A stretch of 64,000 nt of DNA from Candidatus Microthrix subdominans. GTDB lineage: Bacteria > Actinomycetota > Acidimicrobiia > Acidimicrobiales > Microtrichaceae. The DNA is taken from positions 1 to 64,000 of the forward strand of contig JADJZA010000005.1 in assembly GCA_016719385.1 (NCBI GenBank), read 5' to 3'. Under the pieces are notes generated by a model. That model saw only the letters and a program-made list of their open reading frames with translations. It had not been told where the DNA came from and made no database searches. The translations under genes were made by a program, and so were the position numbers. Shown here in pieces: positions 45,031 to 52,416 of the stretch (within the stretch, counting starts at the first letter, position 1; every line of letters begins with the position of its first letter).

Positions 45031-45557
45031 GTGATCGTGAACCCTCCGTAGACGACAGCTACCGCGACACCAGCGGGCCAGAGCGCCCACACTGGCCAGT
45101 CGGCGGGGCCGGGGATAAATAGGACTGCTTGGCCTCGGCGCGTGACTCGATCTGACAGGCTGATATTGCACGAGGCGCAGAGTGCCCGGTAGTTCCAGCG
45201 TTTGTTTGGCCCTCCCCACGACCACGCCCATACGTGGTGCAGGTGCTCACTTACTTTCGTCCAGCACATACGGCACCGGCGAGGCGACCCGAACCTGTTG
45301 GTCATCACCTTCTCTCGGTCCTCTGCTGTGATCGGACCTCGTGAGCTGCTTGACCGTCCGTGGAGAGTGTTACTCAACCGGCGCGCTGCACGGCGTGGTC
45401 TCATCGCAAGGAAGCGCAGCAGCCAAACGGTGTAGAACGCCAGCCACAGTCCAGCAAGCGCAGCCACAGCGGGCCCGTTGGCTGTAAACCTGAGCACTGC
45501 GATCGGGGCTGCTGTGATCGCTGCCCACTCGACCATGAACTGGCCGGCGCGTTTCAT
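45027..45557 (-). CDS. HNH-type protein held between membrane segments
   Basis: 176 residues, start MKRAGQFMVEWAAITAAP. Hydrophobic segments at about residues 11-26 and 30-50, then a basic stretch (MRPRRAARRLSN), then an HNH core: CRMCWTKVSEHLHHVWAWSWGG, NKRWNYRALCASCN (two Cys pairs, His-His centre, Asn). The C-terminus has a final hydrophobic segment (VWALWPAGVAVAVVYGG). A nuclease domain flanked by membrane helices is unusual. Coupled by ATGA to the FtsK-like gene. Confidence 0.65.
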   Translation of the reverse strand: MKRAGQFMVEWAAITAAPIAVLRFTANGPAVAALAGLWLAFYTVWLLRFLAMRPRRAARRLSNTLHGRSSSSRGPITAEDREKVMTNRFGSPRRCRMCWTKVSEHLHHVWAWSWGGPNKRWNYRALCASCNISLSDRVTRRGQAVLFIPGPADWPVWALWPAGVAVAVVYGGFTIT

Positions 45558-45558
45558 G

Positions 45559-45909
45559 TCACTCGCTTTCGGTGCTGGCGAGGCTCTGCGCAGCAACGAG
45601 CTTGTAAACACTCAACACGTCGTCAGTGTGCAGCACGGTCGGGACACGGCCGGGAGTGGTTGCTCGGGTGACCATCGCACTGGGAACCTTGAACTGCTCG
45701 TTCAGCTCCTCGCGGGTCGCGTCCGAGGTGTGGTAGCCGAACACAAGGTCGTCTGCCACGCGCTGTGCAGCCTCGAGCAGGTTGGCATGCGCGGCTTTGA
45801 ACGCGTCGACTGCAGCCAGTGCGTCCCGGCGTCGCTGGTCTACCGCTTCGGTGTTGACCAGGGTGACAGCGTCGAACAGTGGGTGCTTGAAGTAGTTCCG
45901 TAGGCTCAT
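45559..45909 (-). CDS. Helical protein of unknown function
   Basis: 116 residues from ATG 45909 (MSLRNYFKHPLFDAV). Long helix with RRRDALAAVDAFKAAHANLLEAAQR, then a beta part near LNEQFKVPSAMVTRATTPGRVP. Leads the HNH-translocase run and follows a long inverted repeat. Confidence 0.55.
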   Translation of the reverse strand: MSLRNYFKHPLFDAVTLVNTEAVDQRRRDALAAVDAFKAAHANLLEAAQRVADDLVFGYHTSDATREELNEQFKVPSAMVTRATTPGRVPTVLHTDDVLSVYKLVAAQSLASTESE

Positions 45910-45921
45910 GGTGAGCACCCT

Positions 45922-45959
45922 AGTGCTAGTGCAGTGACACCTGATAGCCCACTAGCACT
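45922..45959. promoter_or_regulatory. 10-bp inverted repeat AGTGCTAGTG / CACTAGCACT
   Basis: Perfect arms at 45922-45931 and 45950-45959 with an 18-base spacer, filling the gap between two gene groups. It could be a terminator of the upstream genes or an operator; the long spacer favours a protein-binding site. Confidence 0.45.
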
Positions 45960-45977
45960 CTGATGAGTGCGGGACAG

Positions 45978-46220
45978 CTAGAACGGGTCGTCCGGGGCGC
46001 GGCTGATCGCAGCTCGCACACCTGCGCCAGAGAGCCCCGTTCGCCCAGCTAGTTCGGCGTGAGTGAACGTCCCCGAGCGGTTGAGGCGCCTCATCAAGCG
46101 GTCCCGCTCGCCGCGGATTTCAGCGGCAGCGTGGAGGGTCATGTTGAGGCTCTCAACGAGCGAAGACAGCGCCTCGCTGCCGTGCGCTCGTGCTTCTGCT
46201 CGATCAGCTGGGGCGCTCAC
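45978..46220 (-). CDS. Small helix-turn-helix protein
   Basis: 80 residues from GTG 46220 (overlap). The C-terminal half, TFTHAELAGRTGLSGAGVRAAISRA, has clear helix-turn-helix spacing; the N-terminal half is a helix. The only compact DNA-binding candidate in the window, hence a possible regulator, but nothing shows what it binds. Confidence 0.6.
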   Translation of the reverse strand: MSAPADRAEARAHGSEALSSLVESLNMTLHAAAEIRGERDRLMRRLNRSGTFTHAELAGRTGLSGAGVRAAISRAPDDPF

Positions 46221-46810
46221 TCCCCGCCCCCGCTGTCGCCGCCCGCAGCCGGCCCAGCAGAGCCGCCCGGGCTCCCTGTACCAGCAGTGCTCGACGTGCC
46301 CTGCTGCTGCGGGGCAGCCCGCTGCTCAGCGGCTCGCTCTCGGAACCCTGCAGCGACGCTCGCTCCTTTGGGGTTGCCGGCCTCCACAAAGTCGGCTAAC
46401 TCGTCCCAGTTGACTGGGACTGTGGGAAGACCGCGAGCAGCGGGGTCCACCCCTCGTCCTGTGGTGGCGCTCACCCGACGACGCTCCACAGTCGTCGTCA
46501 GCTCTGACAGGCCGCGGCGCAAACCGATCGTGCCATCCTTGTCAGCGCAGAGCCCGAGATCGGACGCCTTGGCCAAGAAGTCGGGGCCCGGTTCGTAGCC
46601 CTGACTGATCCCTTCTTCCCATAGCTCACGAGCACGGGCCAGCTTGAGCCCTCGGAACAGCAGCCCGAGGTTTTCGGCCTGTTGGATCGCTTCGCGGCAC
46701 CGCGATTCGGCGTCCTCGCCGGTAAACCAATCAGACAAACGGCCGGACGCGCGGCCTCGAGCCGGACGTCCAGCTGAGTGGCCAGTGACTGTAATGATGC
46801 TGCGCGCCAT
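46217..46810 (-). CDS. Unknown protein with Gly/Ala/Gln-rich tail
   Basis: 197 residues, start MARSIITVTGHSAGRPARG. Ordered part with FTGEDAESRCREAIQQAENLGLLFRGLKLARARELWEEG, then VPVNWDELADFVEAGNPKGASVAAGF. The last 40 residues are Gln/Gly/Ser-rich and probably disordered. No family. Confidence 0.55.
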   Translation of the reverse strand: MARSIITVTGHSAGRPARGRASGRLSDWFTGEDAESRCREAIQQAENLGLLFRGLKLARARELWEEGISQGYEPGPDFLAKASDLGLCADKDGTIGLRRGLSELTTTVERRRVSATTGRGVDPAARGLPTVPVNWDELADFVEAGNPKGASVAAGFRERAAEQRAAPQQQGTSSTAGTGSPGGSAGPAAGGDSGGGE

Positions 46811-46823
46811 GCGCGCCAAGGTA

Positions 46824-47111
46824 TCACCCGCTGGTGTCACACTGTTTCTCGTACCGGCGCAGGTCGCGGGTGACCTTCATTGGGGTGAGCGAGCTACACG
46901 CTTGCAAGATGATCCGGTTCGGGATGCCCATTTCGTGCACAGCGTCCCCGATCAGCTGGGTTCGCAGAGCGATCGCAGCTTTCTCGGCTGCTACCGCCTC
47001 CTCGTAGGCGACTGCTGCAGCTTCAATCTTTGCGAGGTACAGCGCGTGAGCCTGGAGCATCTGCTCATCTGTGGGCTTCGCTGCTGGGGTTGGGGCGATG
47101 TCGGTGGTCAT
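46824..47111 (-). CDS. Small helical protein
   Basis: 95 residues, MTTDIAPTPAAKPTDEQMLQ start after CCTGAGGAGTTCCC, a shortened start-associated sequence. An Ala/Glu-rich helix (KIEAAAVAYEEAVAAEKAAIAL) and a C-terminal amphipathic part. Unknown. Confidence 0.55.
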   Translation of the reverse strand: MTTDIAPTPAAKPTDEQMLQAHALYLAKIEAAAVAYEEAVAAEKAAIALRTQLIGDAVHEMGIPNRIILQACSSLTPMKVTRDLRRYEKQCDTSG

Positions 47112-47123
47112 TCTGGGAACTCC

Positions 47124-47447
47124 TCAGGGTTGGTGGTTGGGGGATCGGCTGAGCACGTCAAGGAAAAACACGGAGTCGACGACTCCGACTGTGAGACAGG
47201 TGGGACGCCGGTTTCGTTTCTCCCACCACAGAGCAGCGAACTTGCCACCCGCCGGGCTGAGATCGACTCGACGTTTGTTGTCCGGAGAGACCCACCCGGG
47301 GACGCCGTTGTCGTGCCAACCAGCATGCTTGAGCGCCACCTGGAACTCGTCACGTTGGGTGTCCTCCTCGGCGGGGTCGTCAGGATCTGACCAGTTGCAC
47401 TGATCGGGGGTGGGGTTCATAATGATCGAGGCTCTCCAGCTGCTCAT
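47124..47447 (-). CDS. Small protein of unknown function
   Basis: 107 residues from ATG 47447 after GAAAGG. Acidic region DPDDPAEEDTQRDEFQVALKHAG, then a beta part GWVSPDNKRRVDLSPAGGKFAALWW. Behind a degenerate promoter module. Confidence 0.5.
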   Translation of the reverse strand: MSSWRASIIMNPTPDQCNWSDPDDPAEEDTQRDEFQVALKHAGWHDNGVPGWVSPDNKRRVDLSPAGGKFAALWWEKRNRRPTCLTVGVVDSVFFLDVLSRSPNHQP

Positions 47448-47478
47448 ATCAAACCTTTCGTGAAGTAACGCGTGGATG

Positions 47479-47500
47479 AGTGTAACGCACGAGTAGCACA
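47479..47500 (-). promoter_or_regulatory. Degenerate copy of the promoter/operator element
   Basis: -10 TACACT (47479-47484) preceded by CTCGTGCGT is kept, but no TTGCAC-like -35 occurs at 17-18 bp. A TAACGCGTG on the plus strand nearby (47466-47474) is a second half-site. Probably weak or regulated. Confidence 0.45.
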
Positions 47501-47509
47501 CCCAGTGGC

Positions 47510-48040
47510 TCAGCGGTCGGGGTTGGGTGGGAGCGGATCGTCAACGTCTGGGATCTTGCCGGGGGGCAGGTTGCCGGCAGCCCACCATTCCCCGAGGCCC
47601 TTCTCGATGCGAGAGAGGGGACGGACTGTGACTTCAACGCCCTCAGCTCCAGTGGTGCTGAGGTACTTGAAGACGTGGAGCACGGACACCAGAGCGTCGT
47701 CGCTCATAATGATCTTGGACATTGAATCGAGCACTGAGCGGGTCAACTTGTCAGCGTCGGGGGTGGTCCACCACAGCCAACGCCACCGCGGGTACGACTT
47801 GGGTTTCTTCTTCCAGAACACGAGCGTCACCTCAACAGGACCGTCGATTGGCTGAGTGAGCCCGTTCTTGGTGGCCCACAGCTGCGCCTCAGTTGCGACC
47901 ATTGCGCGCCACGCCTTGTGGGTGCCTCGCTTTCCTAGCGACTCTGACTCGACGCGTCCCTTCCCGAACGGGGCCTTTGATCCCTGGGGGCGAGCCTCAC
48001 CGAACGCTGTGAAGTGAATGTGCCCGTCGCCGGCTGCCAT
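47510..48040 (-). CDS. rusA: RusA-family Holliday junction resolvase
   Basis: 176 residues. RusA pattern: ARPQGSKAPFGKGRVESES, WRAMVATEAQL, PIDGPVEVTLVFWKKKP, TTPDADKLTRSVLDSMSKIIMSDDALV, with the Asp residues (DADK, the following D, DD) that bind Mg. It cuts four-way junctions, resolving recombination or replication intermediates before packaging, in line with the Erf/Gam module. C-terminal ~40 residues are Pro/Gly-rich. Confidence 0.8.
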   Translation of the reverse strand: MAAGDGHIHFTAFGEARPQGSKAPFGKGRVESESLGKRGTHKAWRAMVATEAQLWATKNGLTQPIDGPVEVTLVFWKKKPKSYPRWRWLWWTTPDADKLTRSVLDSMSKIIMSDDALVSVLHVFKYLSTTGAEGVEVTVRPLSRIEKGLGEWWAAGNLPPGKIPDVDDPLPPNPDR

Positions 48041-48828
48041 TAGCGCTCCCCGTCAACGAGCGCTGTGACGAACCATCCGCCACTGCCGCTATCTCGATCA
48101 GGTTCGATGCTCAGCTCCCCGGGGACAACGTGGTAGCAGGTGTGCAGCGCTCGGAGCAGCTCGGGCAGCTCCTCGTCGACCGAGTAAATAAACTCGTCGC
48201 TCCGCTTAACTTTGGGCGCTGCGAACAGGGTTAGCGTCGAGTAGTTCTGGCGTGGTGTTTGCTGAGGCCCCCGGTGGCTCTGCGGCCTTGGGCGCGAGAG
48301 GTAACGCCACTGGTTAACAACTCGCAGGTTGTGCCGGCGCTGAGCCCACGCTGTGACCGTGTCGTCGCCGGTAAACAGCTTGGCGCCGTCGATGCCCCTG
48401 CCCGTCTTGTGCAGCACGAGCCCACCCGGCTTGACGATGCGCACCGCCTCGTTTATGCCGGCCATGCCCAGCTCAACAATCGCGGCCGGCCGTTGTGATC
48501 CGGTTCCGTAGCGTTCGTCCATCGTCCACCCCGCCGGGGTTCCCTTTGGCATGTAGGGCGGATCGAACACCACTACGTCGAATGAGCTGTCAGGGAACGG
48601 GGCTGCTGTGAAGTCTCCGGCCACGTCGCCTCGTGCGCGAGGGTCGCCCACAGTGTTGAACATTCTGACTAGCTCGTCTGGCTGCCACTCCTTCCAGAAG
48701 GTCCCTCTCCCATTCGTGAGGTCGAGGATGCGCATCGAGCGGTCCAAGTAGAACGGGACGACTCCCTCCGCGATCAAGTGGCCATTGGTGCGCCACTGTT
48801 GAGCTGCCATTACGTCTGCTGCGCTCAT
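48040..48828 (-). CDS. DNA methylase (DPPY type)
   Basis: 262 residues. SAM-binding ILDLTNGRGTFWKEW (motif I-like), catalytic VVVFDPPYMPKG (DPPY, near residue 88), then EAVRIVKPGGLVLHK. DPPY with this order is typical for N6-adenine or N4-cytosine methylases. The C-terminus has RPRPQSHRGPQQTPRQNYSTL, possible target contact. No partner restriction nuclease beyond the HNH gene upstream. Likely protects phage DNA from host restriction. Confidence 0.75.
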   Translation of the reverse strand: MSAADVMAAQQWRTNGHLIAEGVVPFYLDRSMRILDLTNGRGTFWKEWQPDELVRMFNTVGDPRARGDVAGDFTAAPFPDSSFDVVVFDPPYMPKGTPAGWTMDERYGTGSQRPAAIVELGMAGINEAVRIVKPGGLVLHKTGRGIDGAKLFTGDDTVTAWAQRRHNLRVVNQWRYLSRPRPQSHRGPQQTPRQNYSTLTLFAAPKVKRSDEFIYSVDEELPELLRALHTCYHVVPGELSIEPDRDSGSGGWFVTALVDGER

Positions 48829-48829
48829 C

Positions 48830-48958
48830 TCAGTTCACCCTTTCAACAGCTCGGGCGTGACCGTCAACGACTTTCCCGGTGCGTTCGATCACCACGAGCG
48901 CACCCAGCGGGAAAAGGTAGGCCCCGTTCGTGGGGGTTGGGGTAAAGGTGGTGGTCAT
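48830..48958 (-). CDS. 42-residue ORF with a ParB-like motif
   Basis: ATG 48958 after CCTGAGGAGAACC; stop two bases before the methylase ATG. Reads VVIERTGKVVDGHARAVERVN near the end: the GKVVDGHAR core of the ParB-like protein at 39429-39956. It may be a remnant of a longer ParB/methylase gene pair, or a small peptide kept for coupling. Confidence 0.55.
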   Translation of the reverse strand: MTTTFTPTPTNGAYLFPLGALVVIERTGKVVDGHARAVERVN

Positions 48959-49440
48959 GTTGGTGGGTTCTCCTCAGGGTGTTTAATGGTGGTGCCGTAC
49001 GTGCCGAGCAGCCGACCGAACGTCGGGTGGTGTCCAGTCCAAACGTGGTGGGCTCGGCACAGAGCGATGATGTTCTCGGGGTCGGTGGAGAGATCTCGGC
49101 GGGACCCCTGGGTGGCCTTGTGCTGGGGGTCAACTCCGATCGTGCACTTGACAGCGAGCGCTGAGCTGAGCGCCTCGAGCACGTCGTCGCTTGGTGGCCC
49201 GTGTCTGCGCAGCTCTCTGGCGATTACGGGAAGCTGGCAGGTGTAGCGATCCCGGGCGAGCGCTATATCTTGTGCTGCGACGACAGCCTTGCGGTGCTCG
49301 GACTGCTTGGGCGACACCGCTCGCAGAGCGGTCCGTCGCTGTAGCTGCCCGGTAGGTGCTGTGCTGCTCAGCGCAGACTGTTTGCGGTCGGCACGGGCTC
49401 GGAGCGGGGCTCTCCTGGGTGGCATCGGTGAGCGTCTCAT
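48955..49440 (-). CDS. HNH endonuclease
   Basis: 161 residues from ATG 49440, ATGA overlap with the clamp-like gene. A basic N-terminus (RRSPMPPRRAPLRARADRK) precedes the core CTIGVDPQHKATQGSRRDLSTDPENIIALCRAHHVWTGHHP, i.e. H...N...H with Cys residues that may bind zinc. It may act as a restriction-like, homing-type or packaging-associated nuclease. Its GTACGTGC-rich 3' end is coupled to the small ORF downstream. Confidence 0.65.
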   Translation of the reverse strand: MRRSPMPPRRAPLRARADRKQSALSSTAPTGQLQRRTALRAVSPKQSEHRKAVVAAQDIALARDRYTCQLPVIARELRRHGPPSDDVLEALSSALAVKCTIGVDPQHKATQGSRRDLSTDPENIIALCRAHHVWTGHHPTFGRLLGTYGTTIKHPEENPPT

Positions 49441-50594
49441 TGCGCAATCCGAATGGGCATGAGAACAGCGACCAGCTGCCCGGACTCAAAGATGAGTCCT
49501 TTGGATTCGGACGCTCCCCAGCCAAGAAGAACCTCGTCGGTGTGAGCGTGGCGCAGCAGAGCGAGGAACCGATCGCGTGAGAGCCCGAGCGAGTACGTCG
49601 GCGGCGGAGCGCACTCGACCTCGGCTGAGTAAAGCGGGGTGCTAGCAATCTGCTGGATGCCACTCAACGTGATGCGGTGAGGCTGCGAGGGGTGAGGCTG
49701 CGGGGTCACTCCGATCTGTTCGGCTGGGCATCCGAGCGCTGCAGCGAGCAGGTCGGCTCGCTTGACCGCTGCAGCGCCACCCTCAGCGTTCTTTGCTGGC
49801 CGGCCAACCTCAGCGATGTTGAAGATGGTGGGGAAGGTGGGAAGCAGCGACGAGGCCTTTCGCTTGCACTCTGCGACTGTGGTGATGACCTGATTCTCGT
49901 TGTCGAGTGAGCGAGTCTCTACGCCAGTCTGCTGGCGGTTGGACTCGGGGTTAGTGGTCGGGCTGTACTCGAACGACACTGAGCACCCACGCTTGGTGTG
50001 GTACCGCAAGTGGTGGCGAGGAACAGCCATCCCATCCACTTTGACCGGAACATGCGTCTGGTGTTCTGTGGTGACCGTAACTGCGGTGTACGAATCGGTG
50101 GTCCACCACACTCCATGCTCCTGGTCTGCCACTGCCCACTGCAGCGCCGGCCGGTTCGGATCGTTATCGACCACGCCGCTCAGCAACTGGCATTCAGTCG
50201 CTGTAAAGACGTGCGTATGTGATTGGCGCACCCGCGGCGAGTCGGCAGGGATCTCCTCGTTGGGTAGCAGCCGGATCGACCACTTGGCGACGATGGTTTC
50301 AATGCACAGCTCGTTCCCGTCGACCCACACTTCGGGCTCGGCTCCCTGCAGCCGGGAGCGCACAGCGCGCAAGTCAGCCTCAGTGACGCTGACTGCTTGT
50401 TTGCTGCGAGAGACAGGGTTGCCCCAGCTGCGAGTCACGAACGTGGCCCCGTCTGAGGTGTAGTGCGAGCACGAGATCCCGCTGTCCGAGAGGCGGATCA
50501 CGGGGTTCGGGTGCACAGCGTTACGGGATGAGCGTGGAATGGTCAGAAGCTGCTTGAGCTGCTTTTGTGGAATGGACAGGGTTGAAGTGGACAC
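49437..50594 (-). CDS. DNA polymerase sliding-clamp-like protein (DnaN family)
   Basis: 385 residues, close to the usual clamp length. Three repeats of similar strand-helix order: HVFTATECQLLSGVVDNDPNRPALQWAV... WWTTDSYTAVTV in the middle (TDSYxxxxV is the clamp signature), and the end ...ESGQLVAVLMPIRIAQ, matching the LMPVRL end of DnaN. In cells the clamp holds polymerase on DNA; a phage copy may recruit the host polymerase or manage mismatch and ligation factors. Similarity is distant, so I keep the symbol empty. Confidence 0.65.
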   Translation of the reverse strand: MSTSTLSIPQKQLKQLLTIPRSSRNAVHPNPVIRLSDSGISCSHYTSDGATFVTRSWGNPVSRSKQAVSVTEADLRAVRSRLQGAEPEVWVDGNELCIETIVAKWSIRLLPNEEIPADSPRVRQSHTHVFTATECQLLSGVVDNDPNRPALQWAVADQEHGVWWTTDSYTAVTVTTEHQTHVPVKVDGMAVPRHHLRYHTKRGCSVSFEYSPTTNPESNRQQTGVETRSLDNENQVITTVAECKRKASSLLPTFPTIFNIAEVGRPAKNAEGGAAAVKRADLLAAALGCPAEQIGVTPQPHPSQPHRITLSGIQQIASTPLYSAEVECAPPPTYSLGLSRDRFLALLRHAHTDEVLLGWGASESKGLIFESGQLVAVLMPIRIAQ

Positions 50595-50624
50595 TTGATG
50601 CTCTCTCTGTTTGGTGGGCTGGGG

Positions 50625-51074
50625 TCAGGCTGCGGCTGCAGCTTCGAACAGTGCAGGGTCGATCGAGGCGAGAACGCTGTCGAGCGTCGGGTCGCTCGTG
50701 TTGACTGGTTCGTTCCAGTCGAGCCACACCGACTGAGGCGGCACACCAAACCAAGTGGCGCACTGGTCAGCAACGCGGTCGGTCATGTTCTCGTCGCGGT
50801 ACAAACGGCGCTCCAGCCACTCGGGCATCAGCTGCCAGTTGAAGTCGTGGAGAGAGGCGACGTACTCACGCAGCGGCTCGACTGGCCATGTGGGGGCGCC
50901 GGTAGCTTCTACCCACGGGTCGAACCCGTGCCGGCTGATGCGACCTGCGGCGGCTGCTGCAGCTGCGCACTGCTTGCACACGTCGGACCCTTCGCGGTGG
51001 TGCGCTCGTGCACCGTGGCGGCTGCGCTCCTCATAGTGCTCACAAGTGTTCACGCATGACTGATTCTTGCTCAT
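50625..51074 (-). CDS. Unknown protein with N-terminal Cys/His cluster
   Basis: 149 residues, MSKNQSCVNTCEHYEERSRHGARAHHREGSDVCKQCAAAAAAAG: Cys pairs and His that may bind zinc, then LREYVASLHDFNWQLMPEWLERRLYRDENM and a short Ala-rich end. Its first codons and leader match the sequence at 52367-52384, the edge of the tandem duplication. Confidence 0.55.
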   Translation of the reverse strand: MSKNQSCVNTCEHYEERSRHGARAHHREGSDVCKQCAAAAAAAGRISRHGFDPWVEATGAPTWPVEPLREYVASLHDFNWQLMPEWLERRLYRDENMTDRVADQCATWFGVPPQSVWLDWNEPVNTSDPTLDSVLASIDPALFEAAAAA

Positions 51075-51079
51075 TTTGG

Positions 51080-51091
51080 GCCTCCTCAGGC
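51080..51091 (-). promoter_or_regulatory. Start-associated sequence (duplicate A)
   Basis: GCCTGAGGAGGC before ATG 51074, in a block nearly identical to 52366-52500. Confidence 0.7.
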
Positions 51092-51106
51092 TGCTCAGCG
51101 GGTGTG

Positions 51107-51872
51107 TTACTGGGGTGGAGTAAACCCGCTTGGCCATGTTGTCCAGTTGTCATGGTTGGCGCCGCTCAGGTTGGCGCCGCGCAGGTTGGCGTAGCGCAGG
51201 TCGGCGTGCGCAGGTCGGCGCCGCATCAGTGGGTCAGCGCCGCGCAGGTTGGCGTAGCTCAGGTCGGCGCCGCGCAGGTTGGCGCCGCGCAGGTCGGCGT
51301 AGCGCAGGTCGGCGCCGCGCAGGTTGGCGCCGCGCAGGTCGGCGCCGCGCAGGTCGGCGCCGCGCAGGTCGGCGCCGCGCAGGTTGGCGCCGCGCAGGTC
51401 GGCGCCGCGCAGGTCGGCGCCGTACAGGTTGGCGCGTCGCGCAGGTTGGCGCCGCGCAGGTTGGCGCCGCGCAGGTTGGCGTCGCGGCCATCCGATGGAC
51501 GTCCCACACGTCGAGGACCGCAGCCTGGGACACCCGTAGCTTGGTGGCGGCGACGTGAGCCACATCAGCCGCCCGGTAGCCCACGATCTGGCAGACATGC
51601 ACCGGGCCAGTCGCGGACAGACCCCGCCACCCCAAAGCGATGTGGAGCCCGTGGGAGCACTCGGCGGCGGACGCGTCTGCGTCAATGCGGGGGGTCCAGT
51701 TGCCTGGCCACGGCCACCGAAACGACGGGTCATGGTTGGACCGGCCGTCGGGTCGAACTGATCGAACTCCCAGAGTGACGTGTTCCCCGTCAGCAATGCT
51801 GGTGGGGAGTGTGAGGTCGAGGTGTTGTGCGAGTTGGGTGATCGCCAGGTATCCGGCTAGTGCTGCGGTCAT
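51107..51872 (-). CDS. Pentapeptide-repeat protein, copy A (indels in the repeat)
   Basis: About 255 residues. N-terminal ~130 residues start MTAALAGYLAITQLAQHLDL and include ECSHGLHIAL and TKLRVSQAAVLDVWDV, a pattern like the DUF7666/rIIB-type domain in phages (tentative). The rest is A(D/N)LRG pentapeptide repeats, about 20 units, ending ANLSGANHDNWTTWPSGF. Frame slips near 51500, 51437 and 51215 fall in the repeat and look like read errors. The fold is a right-handed beta helix; DNA-mimic gyrase inhibitors share it, but many others do too. Confidence 0.7.
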
Positions 51873-51953
51873 GTTGGGGCCTCCTCAGGCTCGGGGACGT
51901 GCGTTGCGCTCGCCCTCTGGTGAGAGTGTAACTCACGCGTTAGCGGAGTGCAA
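51873..51953 (-). promoter_or_regulatory. Promoter/leader/start-associated module
   Basis: -35 TTGCAC (51948-51953), 17 bp, -10 TACACT (51925-51930), element GCTAACGCGTGAGTTA; leader hairpin; GCCTGAGGAGGC before ATG 51872. Confidence 0.82.
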
Positions 51954-51974
51954 GCGGGGCGCCCCAAAACGAGC

Positions 51975-52005
51975 AAGTGCCCCAGCTGAGGCAGCTGGGG
52001 CACTT
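51975..52005 (-). terminator. Terminator hairpin
   Basis: Perfect 14-bp stem AAGTGCCCCAGCTG / CAGCTGGGGCACTT, three-base loop, followed on the minus strand by GCTCGTTTTG. It ends the unit that includes the truncated DUF932-like gene, just upstream of the next promoter. Confidence 0.8.
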
Positions 52006-52026
52006 GTTGGGGGGACTTTGGGGGAG

Positions 52027-52367
52027 CTACGCGAGCGCCAAGCATGCCTCTCTGGCCTGTCGCACAGCACGGGCCTTCAACTCCTCGGGCTGCAGGACTG
52101 TCCGCTTGAGGTACTTCGTCTGCGAGCGGTAGCCCCTCATGTGGTCGAGGTACTCGACGCTGGCGTGCACGAGCCCGAGGGCGCTGCCCCTGTTCCCGTC
52201 GCACGTCGGGCCGTTGTAGATGCGGTCGAGCACTCCGCGGGCCCTGCTGATGTTCTCGCGCACCCTGTCCGAGACCTGCTCGCCGCGCTCAGCGGGGTCG
52301 GCAGGAACATGGCCACAAAGTCGAGGTAGGCGTTCTCACTGGCCGGGATGCTTGCGAGCTCACGCAT
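52027..52367 (-). pseudogene. C-terminal remnant of a DUF932-like protein
   Basis: About 113 residues from the internal ATG 52367 (MRELASIPASENAYLDFVAMFLP), with one indel near 52285 before EQVSDRVRENISRARGVL. The part RIYNGPTCDGNRGSALGLVHASVEYLDHMRG matches the C-terminus of DUF932 phage proteins (RGTAWGAxNAVxEYxDH), which are normally ~300 residues. The upstream ATG (52384) with its start-associated sequence belongs to the duplicated leader and is out of frame. So a truncated gene was joined to a duplicated start region. Confidence 0.6.
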
Positions 52368-52389
52368 GACTGATTCTTGCTCATTTTGG

Positions 52390-52401
52390 GCCTCCTCAGG
52401 C
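52390..52401 (-). promoter_or_regulatory. Start-associated sequence (duplicate B)
   Basis: GCCTGAGGAGGC in front of ATG 52384, identical in context to 51080-51091 for about 100 bp. Confidence 0.65.
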
Positions 52402-52416
52402 TGCTCAGCGGGTGTA

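Noticed and set aside
45978..46220. Immunity repressor
   Set aside because: The protein is only 80 residues with one HTH; no integrase, no divergent cro-like gene and no operators next to it beyond one inverted repeat.
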